64,000 nucleotides of DNA from Pseudomonas alcaliphila JAB1 (GCF_001941865.1 NZ_CP016162.1:4401501-4465500), one strand, 5' to 3'. Positions 25,501-34,233 are shown, counted from the first letter of the stretch. The notes: generated from the letters alone by a model not told the origin. Numbers and translations: made by a program.

Positions 25501-25536
25501 GAACGAACCGGTTAGTTTTCCGTTCGATAATCGAAC
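25501..25536. promoter_or_regulatory. Composite operator upstream of quiC
   Basis: A TetR-like palindrome (ACGAACCGGTTAGT, 25503-25516) is followed after 5 bp by GTTCGATAATCGAAC (25522-25536), which differs at one base from the PcaR box GTTCGATAATCGCAC. A closely similar arrangement occurs at 29793-29825 before the tct transporter genes. Both regulators could control quiC. Confidence 0.65.
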
Positions 25537-25541
25537 ATCGA

Positions 25542-26426
25542 TCATTTCCGGGACAGTTTCCGGCTCTGCCAGGCAGCCGCCAAACCACTGAGGCAGATGA
25601 TGAGGATGCCGATCATCGCCGTGGCATCCGGCTTGTGCTGGAACACCAGCAGCCCCAGCAGCCCGGCGAAGACGATCTGCACGTAGCCGAACGGCGCCAG
25701 CAAAGCAGGCGCGGCATGGCGGAAAGCGTGGGTCAGCAGCAGGTGCGCGGCCATGCCACAGCCGCCCAGCGCCAGCATCATCACACCGTGTGTGAGGCTC
25801 GGTACATGCCAGAAGAACGGCACCAGCAGACTCATCACCAGCGTGTTGACCAGGCCGGCGAAGAAGTTGCTGGTGGTCGCGCTGTCCACTTCACTGAGGC
25901 GCCGGGTGAGGATCTGATAGCAGCTGAAACACAGCGCTGCGCTCAGCGGTAACAGCACCGCCGGAGTGAACAGGCTGCCGCCCGGATGCACGATGATCAG
26001 CACCCCGACGAAGCCGATGATCACCGCCACCCATTGCCCGACGCTGACGCGTTCACCGAGCAAGGGCACCGAGAGCGCCGTGACCAGCAGCGGCGCCAGA
26101 AAGATCACCGAGGTTGCCTCGGCCAGCGGGATGAACATCAGCCCCGTGGTGAACAACAGGCTCACGCCCAGCAGGCACAGCGCCCGCAGCACCTGCAGGC
26201 CAGGCCGCTTGGTACGCAGCACGCGCAAACCGGATTGCGGCAGGAAGATGCCGGCCATCAACAGGGTGTGCACCAGGTAGCGCGCCCAGACGATGAGGAT
26301 GATCGGATAGAAGCCCGACAGGTATTTGGACATGGCATCGTGACTGGCGAACAGGAAGGTCGCCAGCACCATCAGGCCGATCCCCTTGAGCGGGTGATTG
26401 GCGCCGGACAATGGAGTGAGACTCAT
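25542..26426 (-). CDS. DMT-superfamily (EamA) permease
   Basis: 294-residue inner-membrane protein with about ten hydrophobic segments and two EamA repeats (GIGLMVLATFLFASHDAMSKYL; SVGQWVAVIIGFVGVLIIVHPG in pieces). The ATG at 26426 gives the usual family start; a TTG start 15 codons earlier is possible. It is 105 bp downstream of the isomerase-like gene and upstream of quiC, so it may move quinate, shikimate or a related cyclic acid across the membrane. That substrate is inferred only from its neighbours. Confidence 0.83.
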   Translation of the reverse strand: MSLTPLSGANHPLKGIGLMVLATFLFASHDAMSKYLSGFYPIILIVWARYLVHTLLMAGIFLPQSGLRVLRTKRPGLQVLRALCLLGVSLLFTTGLMFIPLAEATSVIFLAPLLVTALSVPLLGERVSVGQWVAVIIGFVGVLIIVHPGGSLFTPAVLLPLSAALCFSCYQILTRRLSEVDSATTSNFFAGLVNTLVMSLLVPFFWHVPSLTHGVMMLALGGCGMAAHLLLTHAFRHAAPALLAPFGYVQIVFAGLLGLLVFQHKPDATAMIGILIICLSGLAAAWQSRKLSRK

Positions 26427-26531
26427 GAAATACCCGGAAAGCGGACTCGCCGCAAAAAGATAGCAAGGCAACTAACTATACAGACCACCACGGCCCAGCG
26501 CCTACATCCACTGCGGCAAGCACTGGCTGCA

Positions 26532-27350
26532 TCACGACTGACGGTCGAGCAACTCCCGGGTCTTCTCCAGCGCCATGCGGGCTCGCTGCAATGCGCTGAC
26601 ACCCTGCTCCATCAGCTGCCGGGTCGGAATTTCCAGGCTCAGCGGGATGTTCGTCGGCAGGGTTCGCAGCAAGCCGAGCAGATCGCAGTCGCCATCACCA
26701 GGAAAGCGCCGTTCGTTGCGCGCCTGCCGCAGGATCTCGTCCATGTCATCTGGGCGAGGCCCGGCCACATCGCACAACTGAGCGTAGCGCAGGCGCTCGG
26801 CGGGTACTGCCGCCAGATCTTGCAGGCGCGAAGCCGAGCGATCGAAGTGGAAGGCATCGACCAGCACGCAGCCGTTGGGGCGCCCCGCCGCGGCGACGAT
26901 ACGCGCCGCCTGGGTTAGGTCGCGAGCGTCGGTCCAGGGCATGAATTCCAGGTGCGGGTGCAGGCCGTACTGCTCGGACAGATCACAGAGCGCGGCGAAG
27001 TTGTCGGTCAGTCGCGCTTCATCTGGATCATTGCCGGCCACCAGCAATTCGCTGGCACCACACTCGGCGCCTACAGCGAGGATGGCCTCGAAGTCGCTGA
27101 CGCGGGTTTGCGCCTTCAGGCGCAGAATTTCCACGTCGAGGACCTGGATGCCGGTATCGCGCAAACGCTGCAGGGTCTGCGCACGCAGGGCGGCATCGGC
27201 CACCATTGGGAAGTGATGTTCTTCCGGCGTGGCCGGCACCAGGCGCAGGCCAACATGACTGTAGCCGGCACGCGCCGCCACCTCGACCATTTCCGGCGGC
27301 GACAGCTCGAGCACGGTCAGGGCGGCCAGGGAAAGAATACGTTCGCTCAT
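26532..27350 (-). CDS. Sugar-phosphate isomerase/epimerase-like TIM-barrel protein
   Basis: 272-residue xylose-isomerase-like TIM barrel of the AP-endonuclease family 2 group (inosose dehydratase/IolE relatives). Metal-ligand-like residues occur in HLEFMPW, LVDAFHFDRSA, QLCDVAG and SLEIPTRQ, the same pattern as the dehydratase domain of QuiC. It starts 13 bp after the Gfo/Idh gene. A dehydratase or isomerase acting on a cyclic polyol or dehydroshikimate-like compound is plausible; specific substrate unknown. Confidence 0.8.
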   Translation of the reverse strand: MSERILSLAALTVLELSPPEMVEVAARAGYSHVGLRLVPATPEEHHFPMVADAALRAQTLQRLRDTGIQVLDVEILRLKAQTRVSDFEAILAVGAECGASELLVAGNDPDEARLTDNFAALCDLSEQYGLHPHLEFMPWTDARDLTQAARIVAAAGRPNGCVLVDAFHFDRSASRLQDLAAVPAERLRYAQLCDVAGPRPDDMDEILRQARNERRFPGDGDCDLLGLLRTLPTNIPLSLEIPTRQLMEQGVSALQRARMALEKTRELLDRQS

Positions 27351-27363
27351 GATGATTCTCTGC

Positions 27364-28413
27364 TCAGAGGGTTTCGGGGACGCAGGCCTGGCCACTTTCC
27401 GCCGCCAGACGGATGGCCTCGATCAGCGCCAGGGTGCGACCGGCATCGGCAGCGCTGACCAGCGGCTGAACCAGGCCACGGGCGACCTGGACGAAATGCT
27501 GCAACTGGCGGTACAGCGCCTCGCTTGCGTCGAAGTGCTCCTGCACCTGCTGCAGCGGCTGGTGCCAGCCAGCGCCCGCCTCGCTGTAATGCCAGCGCTT
27601 GAGCTGCGGAATGCTCAGGGCACCTCGGGTGCCGGCGAGCAGGTAACAGGGCTGATCGGCCTGATGCGGGTAGACCGGGTTCTCGCCGGAATCCAGCTCC
27701 CAGCTCCAGGGCGCAGCGACCGCATCGGAACCGGTCAGGCTGCCCAACGCGCCACCTTCGAACTGCAGCAGCACCGCCGCGCTGTCCTCGTTGGCGAAAC
27801 CGCGTACGCCATTGCTGGTGATGGCTTGCACCTGACGCACTTCACCACACAGATGGCGCAGCAGATCGAGGTCATGAATCAGATTGGTCAGCAGCATCCC
27901 GGCACCGGCTTCGCGGCGCCAGGCGATGTCGTAGTAACTATCGGGTTTCTGCACCTGCCACAGCGCAGTCACCGTGGTCAGTCGGCCCAGAGCGCCCTCT
28001 TCGATCAACTCGCGGGCACGTGCGATCAGCGGATTGTGCCGGCGATGATGCCCCACCAGCACCGGCACGCCACTGCGTTCGCTGGCCGCAACCAGCTCGC
28101 GAACCTCGTCCAGGTGGACGCCCACCGGTTTTTCCAGCAGCACCGGCACACCCGCTGCAATGCAGTCGAGCGCGGTACTGACATGCAGCGCATTGGGGTT
28201 GGCAACGATCACTGCTTCAGGCCGCACCTGCTCCAGCATCTGCTGGTGATCGGCGAAAAAAGGCACGCCGCATTGCGCCGCAAACTCGGCGGCCTGAGGG
28301 CCGGGATCGGCGATGGCACAGAGTTGCGCTTCGGCCAGATTCTGCAGGTGCTGGTGGTGCTGACGGCCCATGACGCCGGCGCCGATCAGGGCAATACGCA
28401 AGGGGGAAGTCAC
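27364..28413 (-). CDS. Gfo/Idh/MocA-family oxidoreductase
   Basis: 349-residue NAD(P)-dependent dehydrogenase with an N-terminal Rossmann motif (RIALIGAGVMGRQHHQHL) and the family EKP motif (LLEKPVGVHLDEV). Members oxidise inositols, sugars and other cyclitols. The GTG start at 28413 is supported by AGAGGA 7 nt upstream. It leads a minus-strand run with the TIM-barrel and DMT genes ahead of quiC. Seventy bases upstream, GGAACTAAGTTCTAA (28482-28496) matches a site upstream of the flavoprotein gene at 42399, hinting that both act in one alicyclic-compound pathway. Confidence 0.85.
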   Translation of the reverse strand: MTSPLRIALIGAGVMGRQHHQHLQNLAEAQLCAIADPGPQAAEFAAQCGVPFFADHQQMLEQVRPEAVIVANPNALHVSTALDCIAAGVPVLLEKPVGVHLDEVRELVAASERSGVPVLVGHHRRHNPLIARARELIEEGALGRLTTVTALWQVQKPDSYYDIAWRREAGAGMLLTNLIHDLDLLRHLCGEVRQVQAITSNGVRGFANEDSAAVLLQFEGGALGSLTGSDAVAAPWSWELDSGENPVYPHQADQPCYLLAGTRGALSIPQLKRWHYSEAGAGWHQPLQQVQEHFDASEALYRQLQHFVQVARGLVQPLVSAADAGRTLALIEAIRLAAESGQACVPETL

Positions 28414-28481
28414 GCGATGATCCTCTTGTTGTCGTTCTCACGCGGGTGCACCGCATACATCAGGCGCAGACCTTTTAATAT

Positions 28482-28496
28482 TTAGAACTTAGTTCC
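28482..28496 (-). promoter_or_regulatory. Candidate operator upstream of Gfo/Idh gene
   Basis: Minus-strand GGAACTAAGTTCTAA contains the palindrome GAACTAAGTTC and matches 13 of 15 bases of the site at 42359-42373. AT-rich sequence follows in both cases. Confidence 0.55.
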
Positions 28497-28648
28497 AAAA
28501 ATTGCGCAAGACGAAAATGCAGGGAATGTCCCAGGCTTCGCTGCATACCCAGAAGTCGATACGGGATTCGTAGGGCGCGCCATGAGAGCAATCGGATTTG
28601 GGATCAGGCCCGCGGATTACCTGCAGGCGCGGCGGTGCCGCGAAGGGT

Positions 28649-28925
28649 GCTGATTCGCGGCTGAAGCCGCTCCTACGCGGGCTGGGCGTGTCGCTTGCTA
28701 CCCGCTCAGGCGAACAGTTCGGAGGCAGGGCTGGCGGCGAACAACTCGTCGGCAGTTTCGTAGGGTGCGCCGCGCGCACCGGCAGCGGAATCGGATTGGA
28801 CAGACCGTAGGAGCGGCTTCAGCCGCGATGGACGCTGATGCGCGGCTGAAGCCGCTCCTACGCGGGCTGGGCGTGTCGCTTGCTACCTGCTCAGGCGAAC
28901 AGCTCGGAGGCAGGGCTGGCGGCGG
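28649..28925. repeat. REPIN and duplicated 3' end of the IclR gene
   Basis: A segment of about 92 bp at 28649-28740 is repeated with a few changes at 28834-28925 (offset 185 bp). The repeat includes the last 35 bases of the IclR gene and its stop region. The units are joined through REP elements; GTAGGAGCGGCTTCAGCCGCG (28807-28828) and its inverted copy to 28861 form a REPIN hairpin. The whole 28414-28890 gap has no gene, only these repeats and the operator at 28482. Confidence 0.8.
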
Positions 28926-29667
28926 ACAGTTCGGCGGCGGCGGCCAGCAGCTCAGGCGCCAGTTGCTCGATACGCGTCAGCGGCAGACGAGCACTGGGCC
29001 CGGCAATGCTGAGCACGCCGAGCACCCGTCCTTCGACAGGGTGACGCACCACGGCGGCCAGCGCAGCGGTACCCAGCGACGAACTTTCCATCACCCAGGC
29101 ATATCCCTGCTGACGCGCCAGGGCCAGGCGCTGCAGCAGTTCCTGTTCGTTGCGCGGGGCGTTGGGACCGAAGTCGGCAGGGTCGGCGATACCCTGCCGC
29201 GCCACCAACGCCAACGCGTCTGCATCGCTCATGCTGGCCAGCCAGGCATGCCCGGAGGCGGTGTAGAACAGCGGTGCATCACGCCCCATGTCCGGGTCGT
29301 AACGCAGGCCGGAACGAGCCCCCTGGCTCTTGGCGATCCAGGTCTGGCGCTCGCCCTCGATCACGCCCAGGCGCACCAGCTCGCCGCTGGTTTCAGCCAG
29401 GGCATCGAGAATCGGCTGCACCACGTCGGCGCCGCTATTGGCCAGGTAGCGAAAGCCCAGCGCCACCAGTTTGGTCGACAGCCGATAGCGACTGGTGAGC
29501 GCATCCTGGCGCACATAGCCCAGGCGCATCAGCTCGGCGAGCATGCGATGCGTGGCGCTCTTGGGAATATCCAGCTCATCAGCCAGGGCCTGCATCTGCA
29601 CGCCACGGGCATCACGAGTGAGGCTTTCGAGAAGGCTGAGCGCGCGTTCGATCTGACTGCCGGCCAT
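28891..29667 (-). CDS. IclR-family regulator
   Basis: 258-residue IclR regulator. The N-terminal winged helix (about 1-70; MQALADELDIPKSATHRMLAEL) is followed by the effector domain (about 80-250, with YTASGHAWLAS). It faces the tctBAC genes divergently and precedes the Gfo/Idh operon on its own strand, so it is placed to control both. Candidate targets are the GTTCGGTTATCGAAC box at 29811 and the GGAACYAAGTTCYAA elements at 28482 and 42359. The effector is unknown. The 3' end is partly duplicated downstream. Confidence 0.87.
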   Translation of the reverse strand: MAGSQIERALSLLESLTRDARGVQMQALADELDIPKSATHRMLAELMRLGYVRQDALTSRYRLSTKLVALGFRYLANSGADVVQPILDALAETSGELVRLGVIEGERQTWIAKSQGARSGLRYDPDMGRDAPLFYTASGHAWLASMSDADALALVARQGIADPADFGPNAPRNEQELLQRLALARQQGYAWVMESSSLGTAALAAVVRHPVEGRVLGVLSIAGPSARLPLTRIEQLAPELLAAAAELSAASPASELFA

Positions 29668-29790
29668 GAGAATGTCCTGAAAAATTTGCGCCGATTCTAA
29701 GAGACAAGCGCCCGGCGACGCGAGCCAGACGGGAGCCTACCTCTGGATGCTGGACCACGGACGCGCGATACTGCCGGCGCGACGCACAAT

Positions 29791-29844
29791 GTACTAACTG
29801 GTTCGTTCTTGTTCGGTTATCGAACAAAACCCCGTTTAGCGAAT
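29791..29844. promoter_or_regulatory. Composite operator upstream of tctBAC
   Basis: TetR-like palindrome ACTAACTGGTTCGT (29793-29806), then after 4 bp an IclR/PcaR-type box GTTCGGTTATCGAAC (29811-29825), then a degenerate second box CCCCGTTTAGCGAAT (29830-29844), 19 bp on from the first. The order matches the quiC region for the first two parts and the TRAP operon region for the last two. The remaining 29668-29965 region holds no gene. Confidence 0.6.
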
Positions 29845-29965
29845 TGAAATGGCCAGCCTGGTCGGCCCACTATTCCTACCACGCCTGAAACCGAAGTGAT
29901 CTTCTGCCTGGTGCATCACGCTTCGAACGTTTCAGCAGCCAATAAATATAAGAAGGTCAATTGTC

Positions 29966-30181
29966 ATGTCACAGCCTATGCACCTGCGTGCCCCGGCCGC
30001 CCCTGCCACAGCGAGGATCGCTCCTCGTCCGGCGCCCAGCTCGTTGCTCGACGACTGGTCATCCCTATCGACGCTAGCCATGCCTGCCCTCGCCCCTGCC
30101 TGTCATGACATGCACAGGAGCTCTCGGCCGCGCCTGATCAGCTCGCTGCTTGCCAGACTGCTGCCTGCGCGCAAAGCCTGA
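29966..30181 (+). CDS. Possible small leader protein
   Basis: 71-residue frame (MSQPMHLRAPAAPATARIAPRP...) preceded by AAGGTC at a suitable distance, 41 bp before tctB. It is rich in Ala, Pro, Arg and Leu and ends with a basic, hydrophobic tail (ISSLLARLLPARKA). No family is recognised. GC at third positions is lower than in its neighbours, so it may be a chance frame or a small regulatory/leader peptide. Confidence 0.33.
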   Translation: MSQPMHLRAPAAPATARIAPRPAPSSLLDDWSSLSTLAMPALAPACHDMHRSSRPRLISSLLARLLPARKA

Positions 30182-30222
30182 CTCAGCCCCTTACCCTCCC
30201 CCCATTCTGTCGGAGCGATAGC

Positions 30223-30693
30223 ATGAACAAGACAGACAAGATGCTGGTCGGCGAGCGCACCTTCTGCGCCCTGCTGCTGGTATTCAGCCTGGCGATCTTC
30301 TACCTGGCCTACCAGATTTCCGGTTTCTCCTCGGCCAACTCTCCGGGCGCCTTTCCCATCGGCGTGGCGCTGGTGATGATCCTGTCGGCGGCGAAGATTG
30401 CCTTGGAAATGATCGGCAAGGCCCGGCCCGACTGCAGTGGCTGGCTCGATGCTGCACAGCAGTTCCGCCTTCAGCACTTTCCCAAGCGCACGATGATCTT
30501 CGGCCTGTTGGCCGTGATCTATCTAGCCGCCATCCAGTGGGCCAGCTTCTACATCAGTACCTTCCTCTTCCTGGTACTGGCAATCGTCTACCTGCGCGGC
30601 GGCCGTGTGCTGAACGCGGTTTGCGTGGCCGTGGCCCTGCTGATCGTGATCTACCTGCTGTTCAGCCTGGCTTTCAGCGTTTACCTGCCATAA
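30223..30693 (+). CDS. tctB: Tripartite tricarboxylate transporter, small membrane subunit
   Basis: 156-residue TctB-type protein with four hydrophobic segments (CALLLVFSLAIFYLAYQI; FPIGVALVMILSAAKIAL; MIFGLLAVIYLAAIQWAS; CVAVALLIVIYLLFSLAF). It is the small integral membrane subunit of the sodium-coupled TTT system. It lies 13 bp before tctA. Substrate is not readable; the neighbouring aromatic and quinate genes suggest an aromatic or alicyclic carboxylate in place of citrate. Confidence 0.88.
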   Translation: MNKTDKMLVGERTFCALLLVFSLAIFYLAYQISGFSSANSPGAFPIGVALVMILSAAKIALEMIGKARPDCSGWLDAAQQFRLQHFPKRTMIFGLLAVIYLAAIQWASFYISTFLFLVLAIVYLRGGRVLNAVCVAVALLIVIYLLFSLAFSVYLP

Positions 30694-30706
30694 CGAGGCA
30701 CCCGAG

Positions 30707-32221
30707 ATGAGCGATACCTTTTCCTACCTGCTGATGGCCTGGACCGATCCGCAGCTGCTGATGCTGACGGCATTAGGCACCTTTGCCGGCATCTACATCG
30801 GCGCCATTCCAGGGCTGTCGGTGACCATGGCAGTGTCCATCCTGGTGTCCTTCACCTTCTCCTGGGACGTCAATGACGCCCTGGCGCTGATCGTCGGCAT
30901 CTTCATCGGTGGCGTGTATGGCGGCTCGCGTAGCGCCATTCTGTTGAACATTCCCGGCGGCCCATCGTCGGTCGCCACCTCGTTCGATGGTTACCCGCTG
31001 GCCCAGCAGGGCGAAGCCGGTCGCGCCATCGGCCTGAGCACCGTGATGTCGGTGGTGGGCGGCCTGGTGGGCACCATCGTCCTGGCCAGCGCCGCGCCGG
31101 TGATCGGAGACCTGGCCCTGAAGTTCGCCCCGCGCGACTACTTCCTGGTCGCCGCCATTGGCCTGCTGCTGGTCGGCAGCCTGGCCGAAGGCTCGCTGGC
31201 CAAAGGCATCTTCGCCGCGGCACTGGGTGCGATCATAGGCCTGGTGGGCATGGACCCGGTCACCGCCGAAGGTCGCTTCACCCTCGGCCAGGTCGAGTTG
31301 ATGGGCGGCATCCACTACGTCGTGCTGATGATCGGCCTGTTCGGCGTCGCCGAAGTCTTCTACCAGTTGCACAACCTGGATGCGCCGGTGAAGCGCCAGG
31401 TCGTCGACAAAATCATTCCGTCCTTTGCCATGGTGCTGAAGTTCCTGCCGCTGTCGATCCGCACCTCGATCATCGGCGTGGTCGTGGGTGTACTGCCGGG
31501 CGTCGGTGGCGACATCGCCGCGCTGATGGCCTATGACCATGCCAAGCGCACCGTGAAGAACCCGAGCAAACCCTTCGGCAAGGGCGCTTATGAAGGCCTG
31601 GTCGCACCGGAAACCGCCAACAGCGCGGCCGTCGGCGGCGCCTACGTGCCCATGCTGACCTTGGGCATGCCGGGCGACGCGGTCACGGCGGTGATCATCG
31701 GTGCACTGGTGATCCACGGCCTCAACCCCGGCCCGATGCTGATGGTGGAGAACCCGCACATCTTCTACTTCACCGTTGGCAACCTGCTGCTGGCCAACAT
31801 CTTCCTGCTGATCTTCGGCCTGATGGGCATCAAGCTGTTCGCCAAGTTCGTCGAGATGCCCAAGGCCGTGCTGATTCCGCTGATCCTGGTGCTCTGCGTG
31901 GTCGGCACCTACTCGATCAACAGCAGCATGACCGAGGTGTACTGGATGCTCGGTTTCGGCGTGCTCGGCTATCTGCTGAAGATCTTCGGCTTCCAGATGG
32001 GCCCGATCATCCTCGGCGCCATTCTCGGCCCGCTGATGGATACCTCGTACCGCCAGGCCATGTCCTCGGCCGGTGACAACCCGCTGGAGCTGCTGCAGGG
32101 TCTGGTCACCAGCCCGCTGTCGCTGATCCTGACCAGCGCGGTAGTGCTGATCCTGCTGGGCAACACCCCGCTGCTGAAGAAACTCAAGAGCAAGCTCAGC
32201 CCCGCTTCGGCGCGCGGCTGA
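30707..32221 (+). CDS. tctA: Tripartite tricarboxylate transporter, large membrane subunit
   Basis: 504-residue TctA protein with about twelve transmembrane segments. Family-typical motifs are GAIPGLSVTMAVSILVSFTF in the first re-entrant region and GVLPGVGGDIAALMAYDHAK with LTLGMPGDAVTAVIIGAL in the second half. It forms the translocation channel with TctB and receives substrate from the periplasmic TctC. It is co-transcribed with tctB and tctC. Confidence 0.94.
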   Translation: MSDTFSYLLMAWTDPQLLMLTALGTFAGIYIGAIPGLSVTMAVSILVSFTFSWDVNDALALIVGIFIGGVYGGSRSAILLNIPGGPSSVATSFDGYPLAQQGEAGRAIGLSTVMSVVGGLVGTIVLASAAPVIGDLALKFAPRDYFLVAAIGLLLVGSLAEGSLAKGIFAAALGAIIGLVGMDPVTAEGRFTLGQVELMGGIHYVVLMIGLFGVAEVFYQLHNLDAPVKRQVVDKIIPSFAMVLKFLPLSIRTSIIGVVVGVLPGVGGDIAALMAYDHAKRTVKNPSKPFGKGAYEGLVAPETANSAAVGGAYVPMLTLGMPGDAVTAVIIGALVIHGLNPGPMLMVENPHIFYFTVGNLLLANIFLLIFGLMGIKLFAKFVEMPKAVLIPLILVLCVVGTYSINSSMTEVYWMLGFGVLGYLLKIFGFQMGPIILGAILGPLMDTSYRQAMSSAGDNPLELLQGLVTSPLSLILTSAVVLILLGNTPLLKKLKSKLSPASARG

Positions 32222-32288
32222 TACCCAGGTTCCAAGGCGTGCCCCGGCCGACAGGGGCTCACAACAACAACCGATGGAGAGTCTCCAC

Positions 32289-33290
32289 ATGTTCAAATCG
32301 CTACTGACTGGCGCCGCTCTCGGACTCAGCGCCCTCACCATGGCTCTGCCAGCCCACGCCGAATACCCCGAGCGCAGCATCCAGGCGGTCATTCCCTGGG
32401 GCGCAGGCGGCGCCACCGACAACGTCATGCGCAGCCTGACTCCGTACGTGGAGAAAGAGCTGGGCGGCAAGTTCATCCTCAACAACCGCCCGGGTGGCAC
32501 CGCCGTGATCGGCAGCACCCACGTCATGCAGCAGCGTCCGAACGGCTACACCGTCCTGCTCGGCGCCGAGAACCCGCAGCTCTATAAAGTGCTGAAACTC
32601 GCCGACTTCGATTACGCCGACTTCTACCCGGTCAACATCATCGGCCAGAACGTGGTGGTGATCGCCGCCAACGCCGACGCGCCGTTCAACAACATGGCCG
32701 AACTGATGGCCGCCGCCAAAGCCAACCCGGACACCCTGCGCATGGGCTCCACCGGCGCCGGCGGCCTGCCGAGCACCGTCAGCGCGATGATCAACGCGGT
32801 GGACGAGCTGAAAGTGCGTGAAGTGACCTTCGGTGGCGACGGCCCCGGCATCACGGCACTGATGGGCAAGCACATCGATTTCATGCCGCTGAGCCTGGCC
32901 GCCGCCCGTGAGCTGGTACGCAGCGGCAAGCTCAAGGCCCTGGCCGTGTTCGCCACCGAGGAAACCCCGGAGCTGCCGGGCGTGGAGCCGATCACCAAGT
33001 CCCTGCCGGCCATCGCCGAGTACCTGCCGTGGGGCCCGTTCTGGGGCGCCTTCGTGCACAAGGACACCCCGGACGACGTCAAGCAGAAGCTGGTCGATGC
33101 CTACGCCAAGGCCGTTGCCAACCCCGACTTCCAGGGCTTCCTGAAGAACTTCGGCGCGCAGAGCCTGAACCTCAACGGCGCCGAAGCCGAAGAGTTCCTC
33201 AAGCGCTGGCAGTCGGTCACCACCTGGTCGATGTACAAGGCCAAGGCCATCGAGGTTGCCCCGGACTCGGTTGGCATCGCCAAGCCCTGA
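32289..33290 (+). CDS. tctC: Tripartite tricarboxylate transporter, periplasmic binding protein
   Basis: 333-residue BugT/TctC-type solute receptor with a signal peptide (LLTGAALGLSALTMALPAHA, mature start EYPERS). Typical Bug-family features are IPWGAGGATDNVMRSL and NRPGGTAVIGSTHV near the N-terminus. ATG 32289 was chosen over 32274 because GGAGAG lies 7 nt upstream. AACAACAA at 32263-32270 marks a possible Crc/Hfq site. Ligand unknown, likely an organic acid. Confidence 0.92.
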   Translation: MFKSLLTGAALGLSALTMALPAHAEYPERSIQAVIPWGAGGATDNVMRSLTPYVEKELGGKFILNNRPGGTAVIGSTHVMQQRPNGYTVLLGAENPQLYKVLKLADFDYADFYPVNIIGQNVVVIAANADAPFNNMAELMAAAKANPDTLRMGSTGAGGLPSTVSAMINAVDELKVREVTFGGDGPGITALMGKHIDFMPLSLAAARELVRSGKLKALAVFATEETPELPGVEPITKSLPAIAEYLPWGPFWGAFVHKDTPDDVKQKLVDAYAKAVANPDFQGFLKNFGAQSLNLNGAEAEEFLKRWQSVTTWSMYKAKAIEVAPDSVGIAKP

Positions 33291-33330
33291 GCCCTTCCCC
33301 AGCGGGTGCCTTCGGCGCCTGCCTCTCTTT

Positions 33331-33360
33331 CGCCTGTATCGCTGCTCAGCGATGCAGGCG
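33331..33360. terminator. Hairpin between tctC and pobR
   Basis: CGCCTGTATCGCTG/CAGCGATGCAGGCG forms a long stem with a short loop, overlapping the last codons of the AraC gene. No strong T-run follows, so termination is likely but not certain. Confidence 0.5.
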
Positions 33361-34215
33361 AAACGCCTTGGGCGAAAGCCCGCTGCCACGCTTGAAGAAA
33401 CGGGAAAAATAGCCCGGCTCGGAAAACCCCAGACTGTCTGACACCTGGCTCACCGTCATGGTGGTGTACACCAGACAGCGCTTGGCCTCGAGCAGCAGAC
33501 GCTGATTGATCAGCTGCAATGCGGATTGCCCGGCCAGCCGCCGGCACAGCGCATTGAGGTGAGCGGCACTGATCCCCAGGCGCGAGGCGTAGTGTTCGAT
33601 CGGTAGATGCTCGCGAAAGTGCACTTCGAGCAAATGCACGAAGGCCTGCACATGCTCGCGCCCTCGGCCATCGGCAGGCTCCTGCGCCTCGCTTCGCGCC
33701 AGTTGCCGACGCGCGATGGCAACCAGCAGGACACTGATCAGCGATTGCAGCATCAGCTCCCGCGCCGGCTCCAGACGGCCGTACTCCTGGCTGATCGATT
33801 CGAACAAGGCATCCAGATAACGGCGCTGCTCGCCAACCTCATAGCACATGGGACTCTGCAAGCATTGCTGGCCCAGCGGCGCGGCCAGTTGCTCCACCAG
33901 CGGCCGCGCCAGGCTCAGCACATAGCCCTGAACATCACGCGAGAAACGAAAGCCGTGCACGCACAGCGCCGGCACGACCTGCAGCGAAGCACTGCGCACC
34001 AGGCGCACTTGCCCCTCCACCTCCAGCTCCGCTTCACCCGCCTGCACATAGAGCAACTGCAGCAGGTCAGCGTGACGGTGCGGTTTGATTTCCCAACCGT
34101 GCAGCTGGCTGCGCTCGGGAATCGATTCGCAATGGATAAGGTCGGGGGTCGGCCATTCGGTCGTCTCACCGTACAGCTTGAATACCGGCACCAGGGAGGC
34201 TTTCGAAGCAGTCAT
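33346..34215 (-). CDS. pobR: AraC-family activator of pobA
   Basis: 289-residue AraC/XylS-type regulator with an N-terminal cupin-like sensing domain (HRHADLLQLLYVQAGEAEL) and a C-terminal double helix-turn-helix (YASRLGISAAHLNALCRRLAG; VSDSLGFSEPGYFSRFFKRG). It resembles the AraC-type PobR/PobC of Pseudomonas, which turns on 4-hydroxybenzoate hydroxylase in the presence of 4-hydroxybenzoate. It is divergent from pobA with 135 bp between start codons. Acinetobacter PobR belongs to another family (IclR). Confidence 0.88.
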   Translation of the reverse strand: MTASKASLVPVFKLYGETTEWPTPDLIHCESIPERSQLHGWEIKPHRHADLLQLLYVQAGEAELEVEGQVRLVRSASLQVVPALCVHGFRFSRDVQGYVLSLARPLVEQLAAPLGQQCLQSPMCYEVGEQRRYLDALFESISQEYGRLEPARELMLQSLISVLLVAIARRQLARSEAQEPADGRGREHVQAFVHLLEVHFREHLPIEHYASRLGISAAHLNALCRRLAGQSALQLINQRLLLEAKRCLVYTTMTVSQVSDSLGFSEPGYFSRFFKRGSGLSPKAFRLHR

Positions 34216-34233
34216 GAGCGGGCTCTTAAAATC

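Noticed and set aside
26466..26480. ACTAACTATACAG as another TetR operator near the DMT gene
   Set aside because: Only one half of the AACYRGTT palindrome is present.
30773..32527. 584-codon minus-strand frame opposite tctA/tctC
   Set aside because: Antisense shadow of the transporter genes; composition dominated by Gln, His, Asp and Gly with no domain.
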